Below, one piece after another: positions 53,420 through 63,632 of a stretch of DNA of 64,000 nt. Positions within the stretch are counted from its first letter, which is position 1; every line of letters starts with the position of its first letter. The notes under the pieces are model-generated. The model saw only the letters and a list, made by a program, of their open reading frames with translations, made no database searches and was not told the origin of the DNA. This stretch comes from Ectothiorhodospira mobilis (GTDB lineage: Bacteria; Pseudomonadota; Gammaproteobacteria; Ectothiorhodospirales; Ectothiorhodospiraceae), in assembly GCF_016584115.1 (NCBI RefSeq), contig NZ_NRSK01000004.1, forward strand, positions 62,001-126,000. Direction: 5' to 3'. The translations under genes were made by a program, and so were the position numbers.

Positions 53420-54297
53420 TCACCCCCGTTCAAGGCCGGGGCGCCGCCGCCCTGGAAGTAGCGGAAGAACTCGGAATCCGGCTCCAGCACGTAGACGTTG
53501 TCCTTGCCGGACATGCTGTTGCGATAGGCCAGCAGGCTGCGGTAGAAGCTGAAGAAGGCCGGATCCCGCTCATAGGCCTCGGCATAGGCGGCCGCCGCCT
53601 GGGCGTCCCCCTCCCCGCGGATCTCCTGGGCCTCGCGGTAGGCCTCGGCCACGAGGATGGTGCTCTCGCGGTCGGCGCGGGCACGGATGCGCTCGGCCTC
53701 CTCGCGGCCCCGGGCACGGAATTCCTGGGCGATACGCTGGCGCTCGGCGCGCATGCGGTCGAACACCGACTCGCTCACCTCGGTGGGCAGGTCCATGCGC
53801 CGGATGCGCACATCCACCAGGCTGATGCCCAGATCGGCCGCGGTATCCAGGGCCTGCTGGCGCACCGCCCCCATGATGGTCAGGCGCTCACCGGAGACCA
53901 CCTTGTCCAGGGTGTACTTGGCGAACTCGTTGCGCATGGCATCCCGCAGGATCTGGGCCATGCGCTGCTCGGCCACCCGTTCATCCCCCCGGGTGGCGCG
54001 GAAGAACTGGGCCACGTCCTCGATACGCCACTTGGCGTAGAAATCCACGATGACGTTCTTGGCCTCACTGGTGAGGAAGCGGTCCGGCGGGATGTCCAGG
54101 GTGAGCACGCGGCCGTCATAGGTGCGCACGTTGTTCACCAGCGGGAACTTGAAGTGCAGCCCCGGTTCCGGGTCCACCTGCTTGATCTCCCCGAGACTGA
54201 AGACGATAACCCGTTCGCGCTCGTCCACCGTATAGGTGGAGGACAACAGCACCAGCAGGACGACGACGACGGCGGCAGCGGCGATCCTCAACATCAA
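53416..54297 (-). CDS. hflC: HflC, modulator of FtsH protease
   Basis: A 293-residue SPFH/band-7 protein with an N-terminal signal anchor (IAAAAVVVVLLVLLSSTYTV). The SPFH domain has VIVFSLGEIKQVDPEPGLHF, a DIPPDRFLTSEAKNVIVDFY segment, and helical AERQRIAQEFRARGREEAER. With HflK it forms a periplasmic cage around FtsH. It overlaps hflK and the DUF2065 gene by 4 bp. Confidence 0.95.
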   Translation of the reverse strand: MMLRIAAAAVVVVLLVLLSSTYTVDERERVIVFSLGEIKQVDPEPGLHFKFPLVNNVRTYDGRVLTLDIPPDRFLTSEAKNVIVDFYAKWRIEDVAQFFRATRGDERVAEQRMAQILRDAMRNEFAKYTLDKVVSGERLTIMGAVRQQALDTAADLGISLVDVRIRRMDLPTEVSESVFDRMRAERQRIAQEFRARGREEAERIRARADRESTILVAEAYREAQEIRGEGDAQAAAAYAEAYERDPAFFSFYRSLLAYRNSMSGKDNVYVLEPDSEFFRYFQGGGAPALNGGE

Positions 54298-55433
54298 CGC
54301 ACCTCCCGGGAACGGGGATCCGGACGCGTGCCCGGATTGGGCAGCGGCATGGGTGTGGAATTCACGCCTCGGGGCGTGTTGCCGGAGTCTGTCCCCGCAT
54401 CGCCCCCCTGCCCTGTGAGCAGCTGATCCAGCGGCAGGAGCATGAGGTTGTTGCCGTCCTTCACGTCCAGGAAGACCTTACGCGTGGAGCCCAGGACCTC
54501 TTCGGCGGTTTCGATGTAAAGGCGCTCCCGGGTCACCTCCGGGGAGCGCTCGTACTCCGCCAGGAGCTGGCTGAAGCGGGAGGCATCCCCCCGGGCCTGG
54601 GACAGGACCTCTTCCCGGTAAGCCTCGGCCTCCTGGATGCGGCGGGCCGCCTGGCCACGGGCCTCGGGCACCACGCGGTTGGCATAGGCCTGGGCCTCAT
54701 TGCGGAAGCGTACCTCGTCCTCGCGGGCACGGATGGCATCGGCGAAGGCCTCCTGCACCGGCTCCGGCGGCTGCGCCTGCTGCATGCTCACCGCGGTGAC
54801 GGCCACACCCAGGCCGTAGGTGTCCAGGGCCTCCTGGATGGCGGTCTGGGCGGTGTTGGCCACCTGGGCCCGGCCCTCGCCGAGGATGTACTCCATGCGG
54901 TTCTTGCCGATGCGTTCGCGGATGGCCGATTCCATCACCTGGCGCACGGTGGCGTCGGGCTGGCGCACGTTGAGCAGGAAGTCCACCGGGTCGCTCACCC
55001 GGTACTGTACGGCCACGTCCACGTCGATGATGTTCTCGTCGCCGGTGAGCATGAGGGCGCGGTGTTCGATGGAGCGGATGGTATCCATGTCCACGATCTC
55101 CACCGTCTCCACGGGATAGGGCCAGTGCCAGTTGGGTCCGGGCATGGCCACGGAGGTGAAGGCGCCAAAGCGCAGCACCACGCCCCGCTCCCCCTCGCTG
55201 ACGATGAAGAAACCCGAGGCGAGCCAGATCACCAGGGCGAGGATGGCGGCCAGACTGATGCCGGCCTGGGCGCCGCGGCCCATGCCGCCGCCCCCGCCAT
55301 CCCCGAAGAGGCTCTTGAGCCGGGCCGACCACTTCCTGAGGAGTTCTTCGAGATCGGGTGGTCCCTGGTTGCCGCCGCGGTTGCCGCCGCTCCAGGGATC
55401 CTTGTTGCCGTTACCCGGTTCGTTCCAGGGCAT
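54294..55433 (-). CDS. hflK: HflK, modulator of FtsH protease
   Basis: A 379-residue SPFH protein. A Gly/Asn-rich cytoplasmic N-terminus (MPWNEPGNGNKDPWSGGNRG) precedes one transmembrane helix (ISLAAILALVIWLASGFFIV). The SPFH domain includes GVVLRFGAFTSVAMPGPNWH and VAVQYRVSDPVDFLLNVRQP, then a long helix. It is coupled to hflC. Confidence 0.95.
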   Translation of the reverse strand: MPWNEPGNGNKDPWSGGNRGGNQGPPDLEELLRKWSARLKSLFGDGGGGGMGRGAQAGISLAAILALVIWLASGFFIVSEGERGVVLRFGAFTSVAMPGPNWHWPYPVETVEIVDMDTIRSIEHRALMLTGDENIIDVDVAVQYRVSDPVDFLLNVRQPDATVRQVMESAIRERIGKNRMEYILGEGRAQVANTAQTAIQEALDTYGLGVAVTAVSMQQAQPPEPVQEAFADAIRAREDEVRFRNEAQAYANRVVPEARGQAARRIQEAEAYREEVLSQARGDASRFSQLLAEYERSPEVTRERLYIETAEEVLGSTRKVFLDVKDGNNLMLLPLDQLLTGQGGDAGTDSGNTPRGVNSTPMPLPNPGTRPDPRSREVR

Positions 55434-55517
55434 GTGCTGACTCCGTCGAAAACGCGATCATGCGTGTGGGGTGAGGCGGCCTCGCGGCCGAAGTCCCGGC
55501 CACACAAGCCGGTCATT

Positions 55518-56804
55518 CTAGTCTTCGGACAGTTTCGGTGTGAACCCTGCCCCCCGAAAAAGTTCGTCCAGGCGCCGGCGCGGCAGGGCCACGCGCAACC
55601 GCCAGCCGCCGCTCTCCAGGGGCTGTTCCTCCTGCACCGCGTCCATGTCAAACAACCGCGCCCGCTCCCGGCCGCCCCCGGGGGGCAACTCCAGCCAGCC
55701 GCTGAACATGGCGCCGGCAAAACGCTCCGCCAGGCGTTCCCGCAGGGCCTCCACCCCCTCCCCGGTGGCCGCCGAAAGCCAGATCCGGTCCGGCTCGCCG
55801 AAGGCGCCGGGCTCCACCCGGGGGGCGGCCCCGGGGATCAGATCCACCTTGTTGAACACCAGGATCTGGGGCACGTCCCGGGCGCCGATCTCCTCCAGGA
55901 CCCGGTTCACCTGCTCCATGTAGAGGTCACGGCGCGGGTCGTGGGCGTCCACCACATGCAGCAGCAGGGCGGCCTCCCGGGTCTCGGTGAGGGTGGCCTT
56001 GAAGGCGGCCACCAGGTCGTGGGGGAGATGGCGCACGAAGCCCACCGTGTCCGCCAGTACCGCCGCCTGCTGCGAGGGCAGCTCCACACGGCGCAGGGTG
56101 GGGTCCAGGGTGGCGAAAAGCTGGTCGGCGGCGTAGACCTCCGCCCGGGTGAGGCGGTTGAACAGGGTGGACTTGCCGGCATTGGTGTAGCCCACCAGGG
56201 AGACGGTGGGCACCTCCGCCCGGCGCCGCCCCTGGCGGCCCTGCTCGCGCTGGTGCTCCACCTTCTCCAGACGGCGGCTGATCTGCTTGATGCGCGCCCC
56301 CAGGAGGCGCCGGTCCGTCTCCAGCTGGGTCTCGCCGGGGCCGCGCAGGCCGATGCCCCCCTTCTGGCGTTCCAGGTGGGTCCAGCCGCGCACCAGGCGG
56401 GTGGACATGTGGCGCAGCTGGGCCAGCTCCACCTGCAGCTTGCCCTCATGGGAGCGGGCACGCTGGGCGAAGATATCCAGGATCAGGCCCACCCGGTCCA
56501 GTACCCGGCATTGCAAAAGCTGCTCCAGGTTGCGCTCCTGGCTGGGGGAGAGGGCGTGGTTGAAGATGGCCACCTCGGCCTCCTCCTCCCGCACCCGGTC
56601 GCGCACCTCCCCGGCCTTGCCGCTGCCGACGAAGTAGCGGGGGTCGGGGGTCCTGCGGCTGCCGGTGATCAGGGCCACCGGCTCGGCGCCCGCGGAACGC
56701 ACCAGCTCCAGGAATTCGTCGCAGTCCTCTGCGGCCTCCTCCCGTTCGGGGAGATCCAGGTGGACGAGCACGGCCTTCTCGCCGCGGCGGGGTCGGTCAA
56801 ACAA
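55518..56804 (-). CDS. hflX: Ribosome-associated GTPase HflX
   Basis: A 428-residue GTPase that splits stalled 70S ribosomes. An N-terminal HflX domain (YFVGSGKAGEVRDRVREEEA) precedes a basic linker helix and a G domain with G1 GYTNAGKST, G3 DTVGFVRHLPHDLV and G4 FNKVDL. It lies between hfq and hflK, as in the conserved operon. Confidence 0.95.
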   Translation of the reverse strand: MFDRPRRGEKAVLVHLDLPEREEAAEDCDEFLELVRSAGAEPVALITGSRRTPDPRYFVGSGKAGEVRDRVREEEAEVAIFNHALSPSQERNLEQLLQCRVLDRVGLILDIFAQRARSHEGKLQVELAQLRHMSTRLVRGWTHLERQKGGIGLRGPGETQLETDRRLLGARIKQISRRLEKVEHQREQGRQGRRRAEVPTVSLVGYTNAGKSTLFNRLTRAEVYAADQLFATLDPTLRRVELPSQQAAVLADTVGFVRHLPHDLVAAFKATLTETREAALLLHVVDAHDPRRDLYMEQVNRVLEEIGARDVPQILVFNKVDLIPGAAPRVEPGAFGEPDRIWLSAATGEGVEALRERLAERFAGAMFSGWLELPPGGGRERARLFDMDAVQEEQPLESGGWRLRVALPRRRLDELFRGAGFTPKLSED

Positions 56805-56875
56805 GGCGGGGTTTCAACCTCCGGCTGGGGATGACCCGGGCCGCATCCGCGGCCGCGGGGCGTCGGGGACGGGGA

Positions 56876-57124
56876 TCAGGATGCGTCCTCCGCGTGGCTG
56901 TCCTCCCCCATGGAGAGCTTCACGGGGCGGGAGGGGACGATGGTGGAGATGGCGTGCTTGTAGACCATCTGGCTCACGCTGTTCTTGAGCAGGACGACGA
57001 ACTGGTCGAAGGAGTCGATCTGGCCCTGGAGCTTGATGCCGTTCACCAGGTAGATGGAGACCGGGATGCGCTCCTTGCGCAGGGTATTGAGAAAGGGTTC
57101 TTGTAGGGTCTGCCCTTTTGACAT
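56876..57124 (-). CDS. hfq: RNA chaperone Hfq
   Basis: An 82-residue Sm-like protein. Sm1 includes [40 protein letters not shown]; Sm2 is [15 protein letters not shown]. The C-terminal tail is short and acidic. It forms a hexamer pairing small RNAs with mRNAs. The ATG at 57122-57124 is the canonical MSKGQ start. Confidence 0.97.
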   Translation of the reverse strand: MSKGQTLQEPFLNTLRKERIPVSIYLVNGIKLQGQIDSFDQFVVLLKNSVSQMVYKHAISTIVPSRPVKLSMGEDSHAEDAS

Positions 57125-57203
57125 GGGGTGCTCCGGGTCGTGTCTCGTTAGGGTGGGTCCGACGCCGTACCCGCGGCGGACCGGATCGCTGTTCACGCGG
57201 ATT

Positions 57204-58163
57204 CTAGCATAGCCCCCGGGGGCCCATCGGCTGCGCGTGGCGCCGCACCCGGGCCACCACCTGTGCCACATTCAGCCCCTCCGGATCCAGGGGCACGATC
57301 CCGGGATAACGCCGCAGCCAGGTCATCTGCCGTTTGGCCAGCTGGCGGGTGGCGGTGACGGCCTTTGTGACCATGGTGTCATGATCCAGTTCCCCTTCCA
57401 GATGGGACCAGACCTGACGGTAGCCCACGGCGCGGATGGCGGGCAGTGCCGGCGACAGATCGCCGCGCCGGTGCAGGGCCCGCACCTCCTCCACCAGCCC
57501 CCGCTCCAGCATCGCCTCGAAGCGCCGGGCGATGCGGGCCCGCAGGGGCCCCCGGTCCCGGGGCATCAGGGCCAGGCGCAGCACCCGATGGGGCAGTCCC
57601 GGCTGCGGCGCACCGCCCTGCTGCGCCGACAGGAGACGGCCGCTGACGCGGCAGACCTCCAGGGCCCGCTGCAGGCGCTGGGGGTCGTTGGGATGGATGC
57701 GTGCCGCCGCCTGCGGATCCAGCCGCGCCAGCTCCCGGTGCACCGCCCCCCAGCCGGACTGCGCCGCCAGGGCCTCGATCTCCCGGCGCACGGCCGGATC
57801 CGCCTGCGGCAGGGGGTCCAGACCGAATTCCAGGGCGCGGAAATAGAGCATGGTGCCCCCCACCAGCAGCGGCAGGCGGCCGCGGGCATGGATGGCCTCC
57901 ACGAGCCCCAGGGCGTCCTCGCGGAAACGGGCCGCGGAATAGCTCTGGGCGGGGTCCAGGATGTCCACCAAGTGATGGGGCACCGCCTCCAGGATCTCCG
58001 GGGCCGGTTTGGCGGTGCCCACGTCCATGCCGCGATAGACCATGGCCGAGTCCACGCTGATGATCTCGCAGGGGAGCTCCCGGGCCAGGGCCAGGGCCAG
58101 TTCGGTCTTGCCCGTGGCGGTGGGGCCCATAAGGAAGACGACGGGCAGGGGGGATGCATGCAT
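57204..58163 (-). CDS. miaA: tRNA dimethylallyltransferase
   Basis: A 319-residue enzyme adding a dimethylallyl group to A37 of tRNAs. [20 protein letters not shown] has the P-loop, [20 protein letters not shown] the catalytic Asp/Ser, and [15 protein letters not shown] and [15 protein letters not shown] the conserved C-terminal motifs. It precedes hfq. Confidence 0.96.
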   Translation of the reverse strand: MHASPLPVVFLMGPTATGKTELALALARELPCEIISVDSAMVYRGMDVGTAKPAPEILEAVPHHLVDILDPAQSYSAARFREDALGLVEAIHARGRLPLLVGGTMLYFRALEFGLDPLPQADPAVRREIEALAAQSGWGAVHRELARLDPQAAARIHPNDPQRLQRALEVCRVSGRLLSAQQGGAPQPGLPHRVLRLALMPRDRGPLRARIARRFEAMLERGLVEEVRALHRRGDLSPALPAIRAVGYRQVWSHLEGELDHDTMVTKAVTATRQLAKRQMTWLRRYPGIVPLDPEGLNVAQVVARVRRHAQPMGPRGLC

Positions 58164-58212
58164 GGCGTTGTGGTACTCGGCGAAGGGGACCGGCGAGGGA
58201 TTCAGACGGATT

Positions 58213-60078
58213 TCAGCGCCCGCGCAGGAAGAGCCGGTCCAGTTCCTGCATGGACAGCAGCGTCCAGGTGGGGCGGCCGTGGTTGCACTGGCCGCTGCGC
58301 TCCGTGGCCTCCATGTCCCGCAGCAGGGCGTTCATCTCCTGCAGGGTCAGGCTGCGGTGGGCGCGCACCGAGCCATGGCAGGCCATGGTGCCCAGCAGGG
58401 CGTGGATGCGCTCCTCCACCCGGGTGGAGCTGCCCTGGGCCTTGAGGTCGGCCAGGACATCCCGCACCAGGGCGGCGGTATCCCCCCGGGCCAGCAGGGC
58501 GGGCACGGCCCGCAGCCGCAGCCGCTCCGGCCCGGCCCGGTCCAGTTCCAGGCCCAGCCGCTGGAAGGTCTCCCGCTGCGTCTCGGCCAGCTCCGCCTCC
58601 GCCCGGCTCACCTCCAGGGTCTCGGGCAGCAGCAGCGGCTGGGCGCGGATCCCCTCCTCCTTCCAGGCCCGTTTCAGGCGCTCGTAGGTGATGCGCTCGT
58701 GGGCGGCGTGCATGTCCACCAGCACCAGGCCGTCCCGGTTCTGGGCCAGGATGTAGACCCCGTGCAACTGTCCCAGGGCGAAGCCCAGGGGCGGGTCCTC
58801 CGGTGCCTCCTCCTGCGCCGTCTCCGCGGTGGCCTGCGGCTGCGCCGGGGCCTCGGCATGCAGACGCTGGTAGGCGGCCATGGCCTCGGCCACAGGCAGC
58901 CCCAGCCGCCCCTGGGTGCCTCCCTGGTCCCGTTCCCCGGGGCTTCGGGTCGGCATCTGCGGGGACGCGGCAGTGGGCCGGTGGCCCGCCTCAAGGGGGG
59001 CCTGCTGCTCTCCGGGGCCGCCCTCGCCCCCGGATGCGGCTTCGCCAGGGGTGGCGGCAGGGGCGGGCACGGCCCCGGGTCGCAGTTCGGCCAGGGCCCG
59101 GTGCAGGCTGCGGAAGAGGAAATCGTGCACCAGGCGGGCGTCGCGAAAGCGCACCTCGTGCTTGGCCGGATGGGCGTTCACGTCCACCAGGGCCGGGTCC
59201 AGTTCCAGGAACAGGACATAGGCCGGATGGCGGCCATGCTGGAGCACATCCCGGTAGGCCTGGCGCACGGCGTGGGTCACCAGGCGGTCGCGCACCATGC
59301 GCCCGTTGACGCCGAAATACTGCAGGTCCGGCTGGCTGCGGGAGAAGGTGGGCAGGCCCATCCAGCCCCAGAGCCGCAGTCCGGCCCCCTCCTGTTCCAG
59401 GAAGACCGAGCGCTGGATGAAGGGGTCGCCGCAGATGCGTGCCACCCGCTGATCCCGGGCCGGGGCGTCCGTGGCCGGTGGCAGACGCAGGCCGCTGCGG
59501 CCGTTGTGCTGCAATTCCAGACCCAGCTCCGGGCGGGACAGGGCGATGCGCCGGATCACCTCCTCCAGATGGCCGTACTCCGTGCGCTCCGTGCGCAGGA
59601 ACTTGCGCCGCGCCGGGACATTGTAGAAGAGATCGCGCACGTCCACGGTGGTGCCCACGGGATGGGGCGCGGGCGCCGGGTCCTCGAAACGGTCGCCGCC
59701 GTCCCCCCGCAGGGTCCAGCCAGTGTCCATGCCGGCCACCGCCGAGGTGAGGGTGAGCCGGGACACGGAGGCGATGCTGGGCAGGGCCTCGCCCCGGAAC
59801 CCCAGGCTGGCCACCCGCTCCAGATCCGTCAGGTCCGCGATCTTGCTGGTGGCGTGGCGGCGCAGGGCCAGGGCCAGCTCCTCCCGGGGGATGCCACGGC
59901 CGTCATCGCGCACGCGGATGCGGCGCATCCCCCCCTGCTCCACGTCCACCCGGATCTGGCCGGCACCGGCGTCCAGGCTGTTCTCCAGCAGTTCCTTGAC
60001 CACCGACGCCGGCCGCTCCACCACCTCACCGGCGGCGATCTGGTTGATCAGCTGGGGGGGCAGTTCACGGATGGGCAT
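58213..60078 (-). CDS. mutL: DNA mismatch repair protein MutL
   Basis: A 621-residue GHKL ATPase linking MutS to downstream nicking. [43 protein letters not shown] and [17 protein letters not shown] are the ATP-site motifs. A proline/glutamate-rich linker (about 330-430) leads to the dimerisation domain ([30 protein letters not shown]). The endonuclease motif DQHA-x2-E-x4-E is not present: DMHAAHERI is the E. coli-like form. So it is a non-nicking MutL, which implies a MutH-type partner or another route. Confidence 0.94.
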   Translation of the reverse strand: MPIRELPPQLINQIAAGEVVERPASVVKELLENSLDAGAGQIRVDVEQGGMRRIRVRDDGRGIPREELALALRRHATSKIADLTDLERVASLGFRGEALPSIASVSRLTLTSAVAGMDTGWTLRGDGGDRFEDPAPAPHPVGTTVDVRDLFYNVPARRKFLRTERTEYGHLEEVIRRIALSRPELGLELQHNGRSGLRLPPATDAPARDQRVARICGDPFIQRSVFLEQEGAGLRLWGWMGLPTFSRSQPDLQYFGVNGRMVRDRLVTHAVRQAYRDVLQHGRHPAYVLFLELDPALVDVNAHPAKHEVRFRDARLVHDFLFRSLHRALAELRPGAVPAPAATPGEAASGGEGGPGEQQAPLEAGHRPTAASPQMPTRSPGERDQGGTQGRLGLPVAEAMAAYQRLHAEAPAQPQATAETAQEEAPEDPPLGFALGQLHGVYILAQNRDGLVLVDMHAAHERITYERLKRAWKEEGIRAQPLLLPETLEVSRAEAELAETQRETFQRLGLELDRAGPERLRLRAVPALLARGDTAALVRDVLADLKAQGSSTRVEERIHALLGTMACHGSVRAHRSLTLQEMNALLRDMEATERSGQCNHGRPTWTLLSMQELDRLFLRGR

Positions 60079-60165
60079 GTCGGGCCTTCGCGAGGGACGA
60101 GGGGCGAAGGATAGCGCAAGCGGGCGCGGGGACACGACCGCCGCCCAGGCGGACCCGGCGGGGGA

Positions 60166-61557
60166 TCAGCCACCGCGGCGGGGGATCTCCAGCACCTGTC
60201 CCACCCGGATCAGATCCCCGTCCAGGTTGTTGTGGCGGCGCAGATGGCTGAGGGGCACCTGATAACGGTCGGCGATGGCGGAGAGGGTCTCGCCCCTGCG
60301 GATGACGTGCCGATCCCCCCCGGCCTCGGCCAGCAGCGTCCCCGGCGGGGCATGCACGCTGAAGTAGTCCCGCAGCCCCGCCAACAGGGCCCGGGCCGTA
60401 TTGCGTTGAAATTCCTCGGTGCGCAGCCTGCGCTCTTCCTGGGGATTGGAGATGAAGGCCGTCTCCACCAGCACGGAGGGGACATCCGGGGCCTTGAGCA
60501 CGGCAAACCCCGCCCGCTCCACCGTGGAGCGGTGTACATGCCCCACCCGGGCCAGCTGTTGCAGGAGTTCTTCCGCCAGGGTGTTGCTGGCCTCCAGGGT
60601 GGCCGTCTGGGAGAGGTCCAGCAGCACCGAGGCCAGGACATCGTCCTTGTCGCTGATGGGCACGGCCCCCAGGCGGGCATCCACCGCGTTCTCCCGCTGC
60701 GCCAGGAAGCGGGCCGCCTCACTGGAGGCCCCCCGCTGCGAGAGCATGTACACGGAAGAACCGCGCACACTGCGTTGCGGCACGGCGTCGGCATGAATGG
60801 AGAGAAAGACGTCGGCATGCCGCGCCCGCGCCGTGCGGATGCGCTCCCGCAGGGGCAGGAAGTAGTCCCCGGTGCGGGTCATCACCGGCTTCATCCCCGG
60901 TTCCGCCGCCACCAGGGCCTCCAGGCGCCGGGCGATGGCCAGCACCACGTCCTTCTCGTAGGTGCCCCCCGGACCGATGGCCCCGGGATCCTTGCCACCA
61001 TGCCCGGCATCGATGGCCACGATCACATCCCGGGAACGGGGCACGGACTCGCCCACGGCCGGCGCCTTCTGCCCGCCTTCGCCATCCCGCCGCAGGTCGA
61101 TGACCAGACGATGGCCGCTGTCCCTGGCGGGGCGCAGGAGGAAGCTGCGGGGATGGGCGGGGCGGCTCAGATCCAGCACCACGCGCAGATCGTCGCCGTT
61201 ACGCGGGGCATGGCGGATGCGCCGAAGCAGGCCGTCGCCGCTGGCCTTCAGATCCAGATCGCCGGTGAGGCGCGCGTCGCGCAGGTCGATCACCACCCGG
61301 TGGGGATCGCTGAGGGTGAACAGGGCATGCTCCACCGGCCCCGAGAGATCGAACACCAGACGCATCACCTCCCCGTTGGCCGAGGAACGCAGGGCCTGCA
61401 CCCGCGTACCGGAGCCCGCCCGGACCCAACCTGACCAGGGGGAGACCACCAGGGCACCGGAGGTGTACAGGAGGGCTCGCAGCAAGCGCCGCCGTATGAA
61501 ATCGTGATCGTCCGCGGCCACGGCACGTCCCCCCACAAAACGCCTATCTTCCATCAT
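60166..61557 (-). CDS. N-acetylmuramoyl-L-alanine amidase (AmiB/AmiC type)
   Basis: A 463-residue periplasmic septum-splitting amidase. The N-terminus has a basic, Tat-like signal (FIRRRLLRALLYTSGALVVS). An AMIN domain follows (about 50-150, MRLVFDLSGPVEHALFTLSD), then Amidase_3 with zinc His in AIDAGHGGKDPGA, SIHADAV and catalytic Glu in VLVETAFISNPQEE, and a C-terminal LysM repeat (HVIRRGETLSAIADRYQVPL). Two adjacent ATGs at 61557/61554 start it. It sits between tsaE and mutL, as amiB does in E. coli. Confidence 0.92.
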   Translation of the reverse strand: MMEDRRFVGGRAVAADDHDFIRRRLLRALLYTSGALVVSPWSGWVRAGSGTRVQALRSSANGEVMRLVFDLSGPVEHALFTLSDPHRVVIDLRDARLTGDLDLKASGDGLLRRIRHAPRNGDDLRVVLDLSRPAHPRSFLLRPARDSGHRLVIDLRRDGEGGQKAPAVGESVPRSRDVIVAIDAGHGGKDPGAIGPGGTYEKDVVLAIARRLEALVAAEPGMKPVMTRTGDYFLPLRERIRTARARHADVFLSIHADAVPQRSVRGSSVYMLSQRGASSEAARFLAQRENAVDARLGAVPISDKDDVLASVLLDLSQTATLEASNTLAEELLQQLARVGHVHRSTVERAGFAVLKAPDVPSVLVETAFISNPQEERRLRTEEFQRNTARALLAGLRDYFSVHAPPGTLLAEAGGDRHVIRRGETLSAIADRYQVPLSHLRRHNNLDGDLIRVGQVLEIPRRGG

Positions 61558-61628
61558 GGGCCCAGTCCCACCGGGATTGCAAGACCGAAAGACCGGGGAT
61601 ATGAACCAGATAGCCGCGGACCTTCGGG

Positions 61629-62087
61629 TCAATTCTCGGTCAGGCGCCGCAGCCAGTCCCGCCCCTCCGGGGTCGGGGACTCCAGGGTGGCCCGGCGCCC
61701 CGCCCCCAGGGGCTCCAGGGTGATGCGCAGGTCCTCCGGCGGCAGCCAGCCCTGCCCCCGGGCCGGCCACTCCACCAGCACCAGGGTGCCCCCGTCCATC
61801 TCCTCCCGCACCCCCAGAAACTCCAGTTCCTCCGGGTCCGCCAGGCGGTACAGGTCGAAGTGCAGCACCCGGTGATGGGCCAGGTCGTAGGGTTCCACCA
61901 GGGTGTAGGTGGGGCTTTTCACCGGGCCGGTGCATCCCAGGGCCCGCAGGAAGGCCCGCACCAGGGTGGTCTTGCCCGCCCCCAGATCCCCGTCCAGGAA
62001 CACCAGCCCCCGGGCCGGACAGGTGCGGGCCAGCCGTTCCCCCAGGGCCCGGGTGGCGGCCTCATCCGCCAGCTCCATCCGCATCAT
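61629..62087 (-). CDS. tsaE: tRNA threonylcarbamoyladenosine biosynthesis ATPase
   Basis: A 152-residue ATPase needed for t6A37 tRNA modification. GLVFLDGDLGAGKTTLVRAF holds the P-loop; VKSPTYTLVEPYD and HFDLYRLADPEELEFLGV are the family motifs; LVLVEWPARGQGWLP carries the conserved Glu-Trp. The ATG overlaps the nnrD stop by 4 bp. Confidence 0.94.
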   Translation of the reverse strand: MMRMELADEAATRALGERLARTCPARGLVFLDGDLGAGKTTLVRAFLRALGCTGPVKSPTYTLVEPYDLAHHRVLHFDLYRLADPEELEFLGVREEMDGGTLVLVEWPARGQGWLPPEDLRITLEPLGAGRRATLESPTPEGRDWLRRLTEN

Positions 62088-63568
62088 GGGTTCACCGCCC
62101 CCCGCAGACACGGGAACAGATCCGAGGCCAGCAGACCCCGTTCACCCCCCTCCCCGGCGGCGGCGTCCGCCGCCCGGGCGTGGGCGCAGACCCCGAGGAT
62201 GGCCGTCTCCCCGGGGCTGGCCGCCAGGTCCTGGGCCAGGGCCCCGGCCAGGACCCCGGTGAGCACATCGCCCATGCCGCCACTGGCCATGCCCGGGTTG
62301 CCGCCGGTGCAGACCGTAAGGTCCCGGCCGTCGTGCACCAGGGTGCCGGAGCCCTTGAGGATACAGACCCCGCCATAGCGCGCCTGCAGGGCGGCGGCCG
62401 CGGCGGGCCGGTGCGCCTGTACCCGGGCCGCGGACCAGCCCAGCAGCCGCCCCGCCTCCCCGGGATGGGGCGTCAGGATCCAGTCCTCCCGGCGCTGCGG
62501 CGCCCCCGCCAGCAGGTTCAGGGCATCCGCGTCCAGCACCCGGGGACCCTGCCAGGCCAGGACCCGCTCCAGCAGGGCCCGGCCCCAGTCCCCATGTCCC
62601 AGACCGGGCCCCACCGCCACCACGCTGGCCCGCTCCAGGAGGGGGTCCAGATCCCCGGGGGCGGTCACGCCGTGGGCCATGACCTCCGGCCGGGCCAGGG
62701 GGATGAGGCCGGCGTGGACTGCATGGGTGGCCACGCTCACCAGGCCGGCCCCCACCCGGGCCGCCGCCTCGGCGGCCATGCGCACCGCCCCGGGCATCCC
62801 CGGCGCGCCGCCCACCACCAGGACATGACCGAAATCCCCCTTGTGGGCGCTGCGGCGGCGCCGGGGCAGGCAACCCAGTACCGCGGCATCGGCCCGACGG
62901 GCCGTCGGAACCATCCCGTCATACACCGCCGCCGGGACCGCCAGATCATCAAAATGCACCTGGCCGCCGTACTCCCGCCCCTCGCCGGTGAACAGCCCCA
63001 GCTTGAGCCCGATGAAGGTCACCGTGGCCCGGGCCTGCACCGCCCGGCCCAACACGGCGCCGGTATCCGCCTGCAGACCCGAGGGGATGTCCAGGCTCAG
63101 CACCGGCACCCCGGCGGCATTGATGCGCGCGATGCAGTCCGCCATGGCCCCCTCCACGGGGCGCCCGAGCCCCGTGCCCAAGAGGGCATCCACGAGGACA
63201 TCGCAGCCCTCCAGGGCCGCCTCCAGGGAGACGGTCCCGCCCCCGGCCGCGCACCAGTCCTCCCGGGCCCGGGCCGCATCCCCCTTCAGGGCCCCGGGAT
63301 CGGAGACCGCCGCCAGGCGCACCTCCCAGCCCGCCGCCCGGGCCAGGCGGGCCAGGACATAGCCATCCCCACCGTTGTTGCCCGGCCCGCAGACCACCGC
63401 CAGGACCCGGCCCCGGGGCCACATCCGCCCCAGCACCTCCAGGGCGGCGGCCCCGGCCCGCTGCATGAGGGTATAGCCCGGGATGCCGTGATCCTGGATG
63501 GCGCGGCGGTCCAGTTCGCGCACCTGGTCGGCGGTGTAGAGGGCATCGGGCAGGGGTTGGGGGTCCAT
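62084..63568 (-). CDS. nnrD: Bifunctional NAD(P)H-hydrate epimerase/dehydratase
   Basis: A 494-residue repair enzyme for hydrated NAD(P)H. The N-terminal epimerase half (NnrE) has VVCGPGNNGGDGYVLARLAR and LSLDIPSGLQADTG. The C-terminal dehydratase half has VLVVGGAPGMPGAVRMAAEA, LTPHPGEAGRLLG and GNPGMASGGMGDVLTGVLAG. It is coupled to tsaE and divergent from queG, 64 bp apart. Confidence 0.94.
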   Translation of the reverse strand: MDPQPLPDALYTADQVRELDRRAIQDHGIPGYTLMQRAGAAALEVLGRMWPRGRVLAVVCGPGNNGGDGYVLARLARAAGWEVRLAAVSDPGALKGDAARAREDWCAAGGGTVSLEAALEGCDVLVDALLGTGLGRPVEGAMADCIARINAAGVPVLSLDIPSGLQADTGAVLGRAVQARATVTFIGLKLGLFTGEGREYGGQVHFDDLAVPAAVYDGMVPTARRADAAVLGCLPRRRRSAHKGDFGHVLVVGGAPGMPGAVRMAAEAAARVGAGLVSVATHAVHAGLIPLARPEVMAHGVTAPGDLDPLLERASVVAVGPGLGHGDWGRALLERVLAWQGPRVLDADALNLLAGAPQRREDWILTPHPGEAGRLLGWSAARVQAHRPAAAAALQARYGGVCILKGSGTLVHDGRDLTVCTGGNPGMASGGMGDVLTGVLAGALAQDLAASPGETAILGVCAHARAADAAAGEGGERGLLASDLFPCLRGAVNP

Positions 63569-63632
63569 ACTGGTGAGCCTTCCGCCATGGATGGGAGAAT
63601 GCAAAAGATACAAGACCGCCCCGGACAAGACC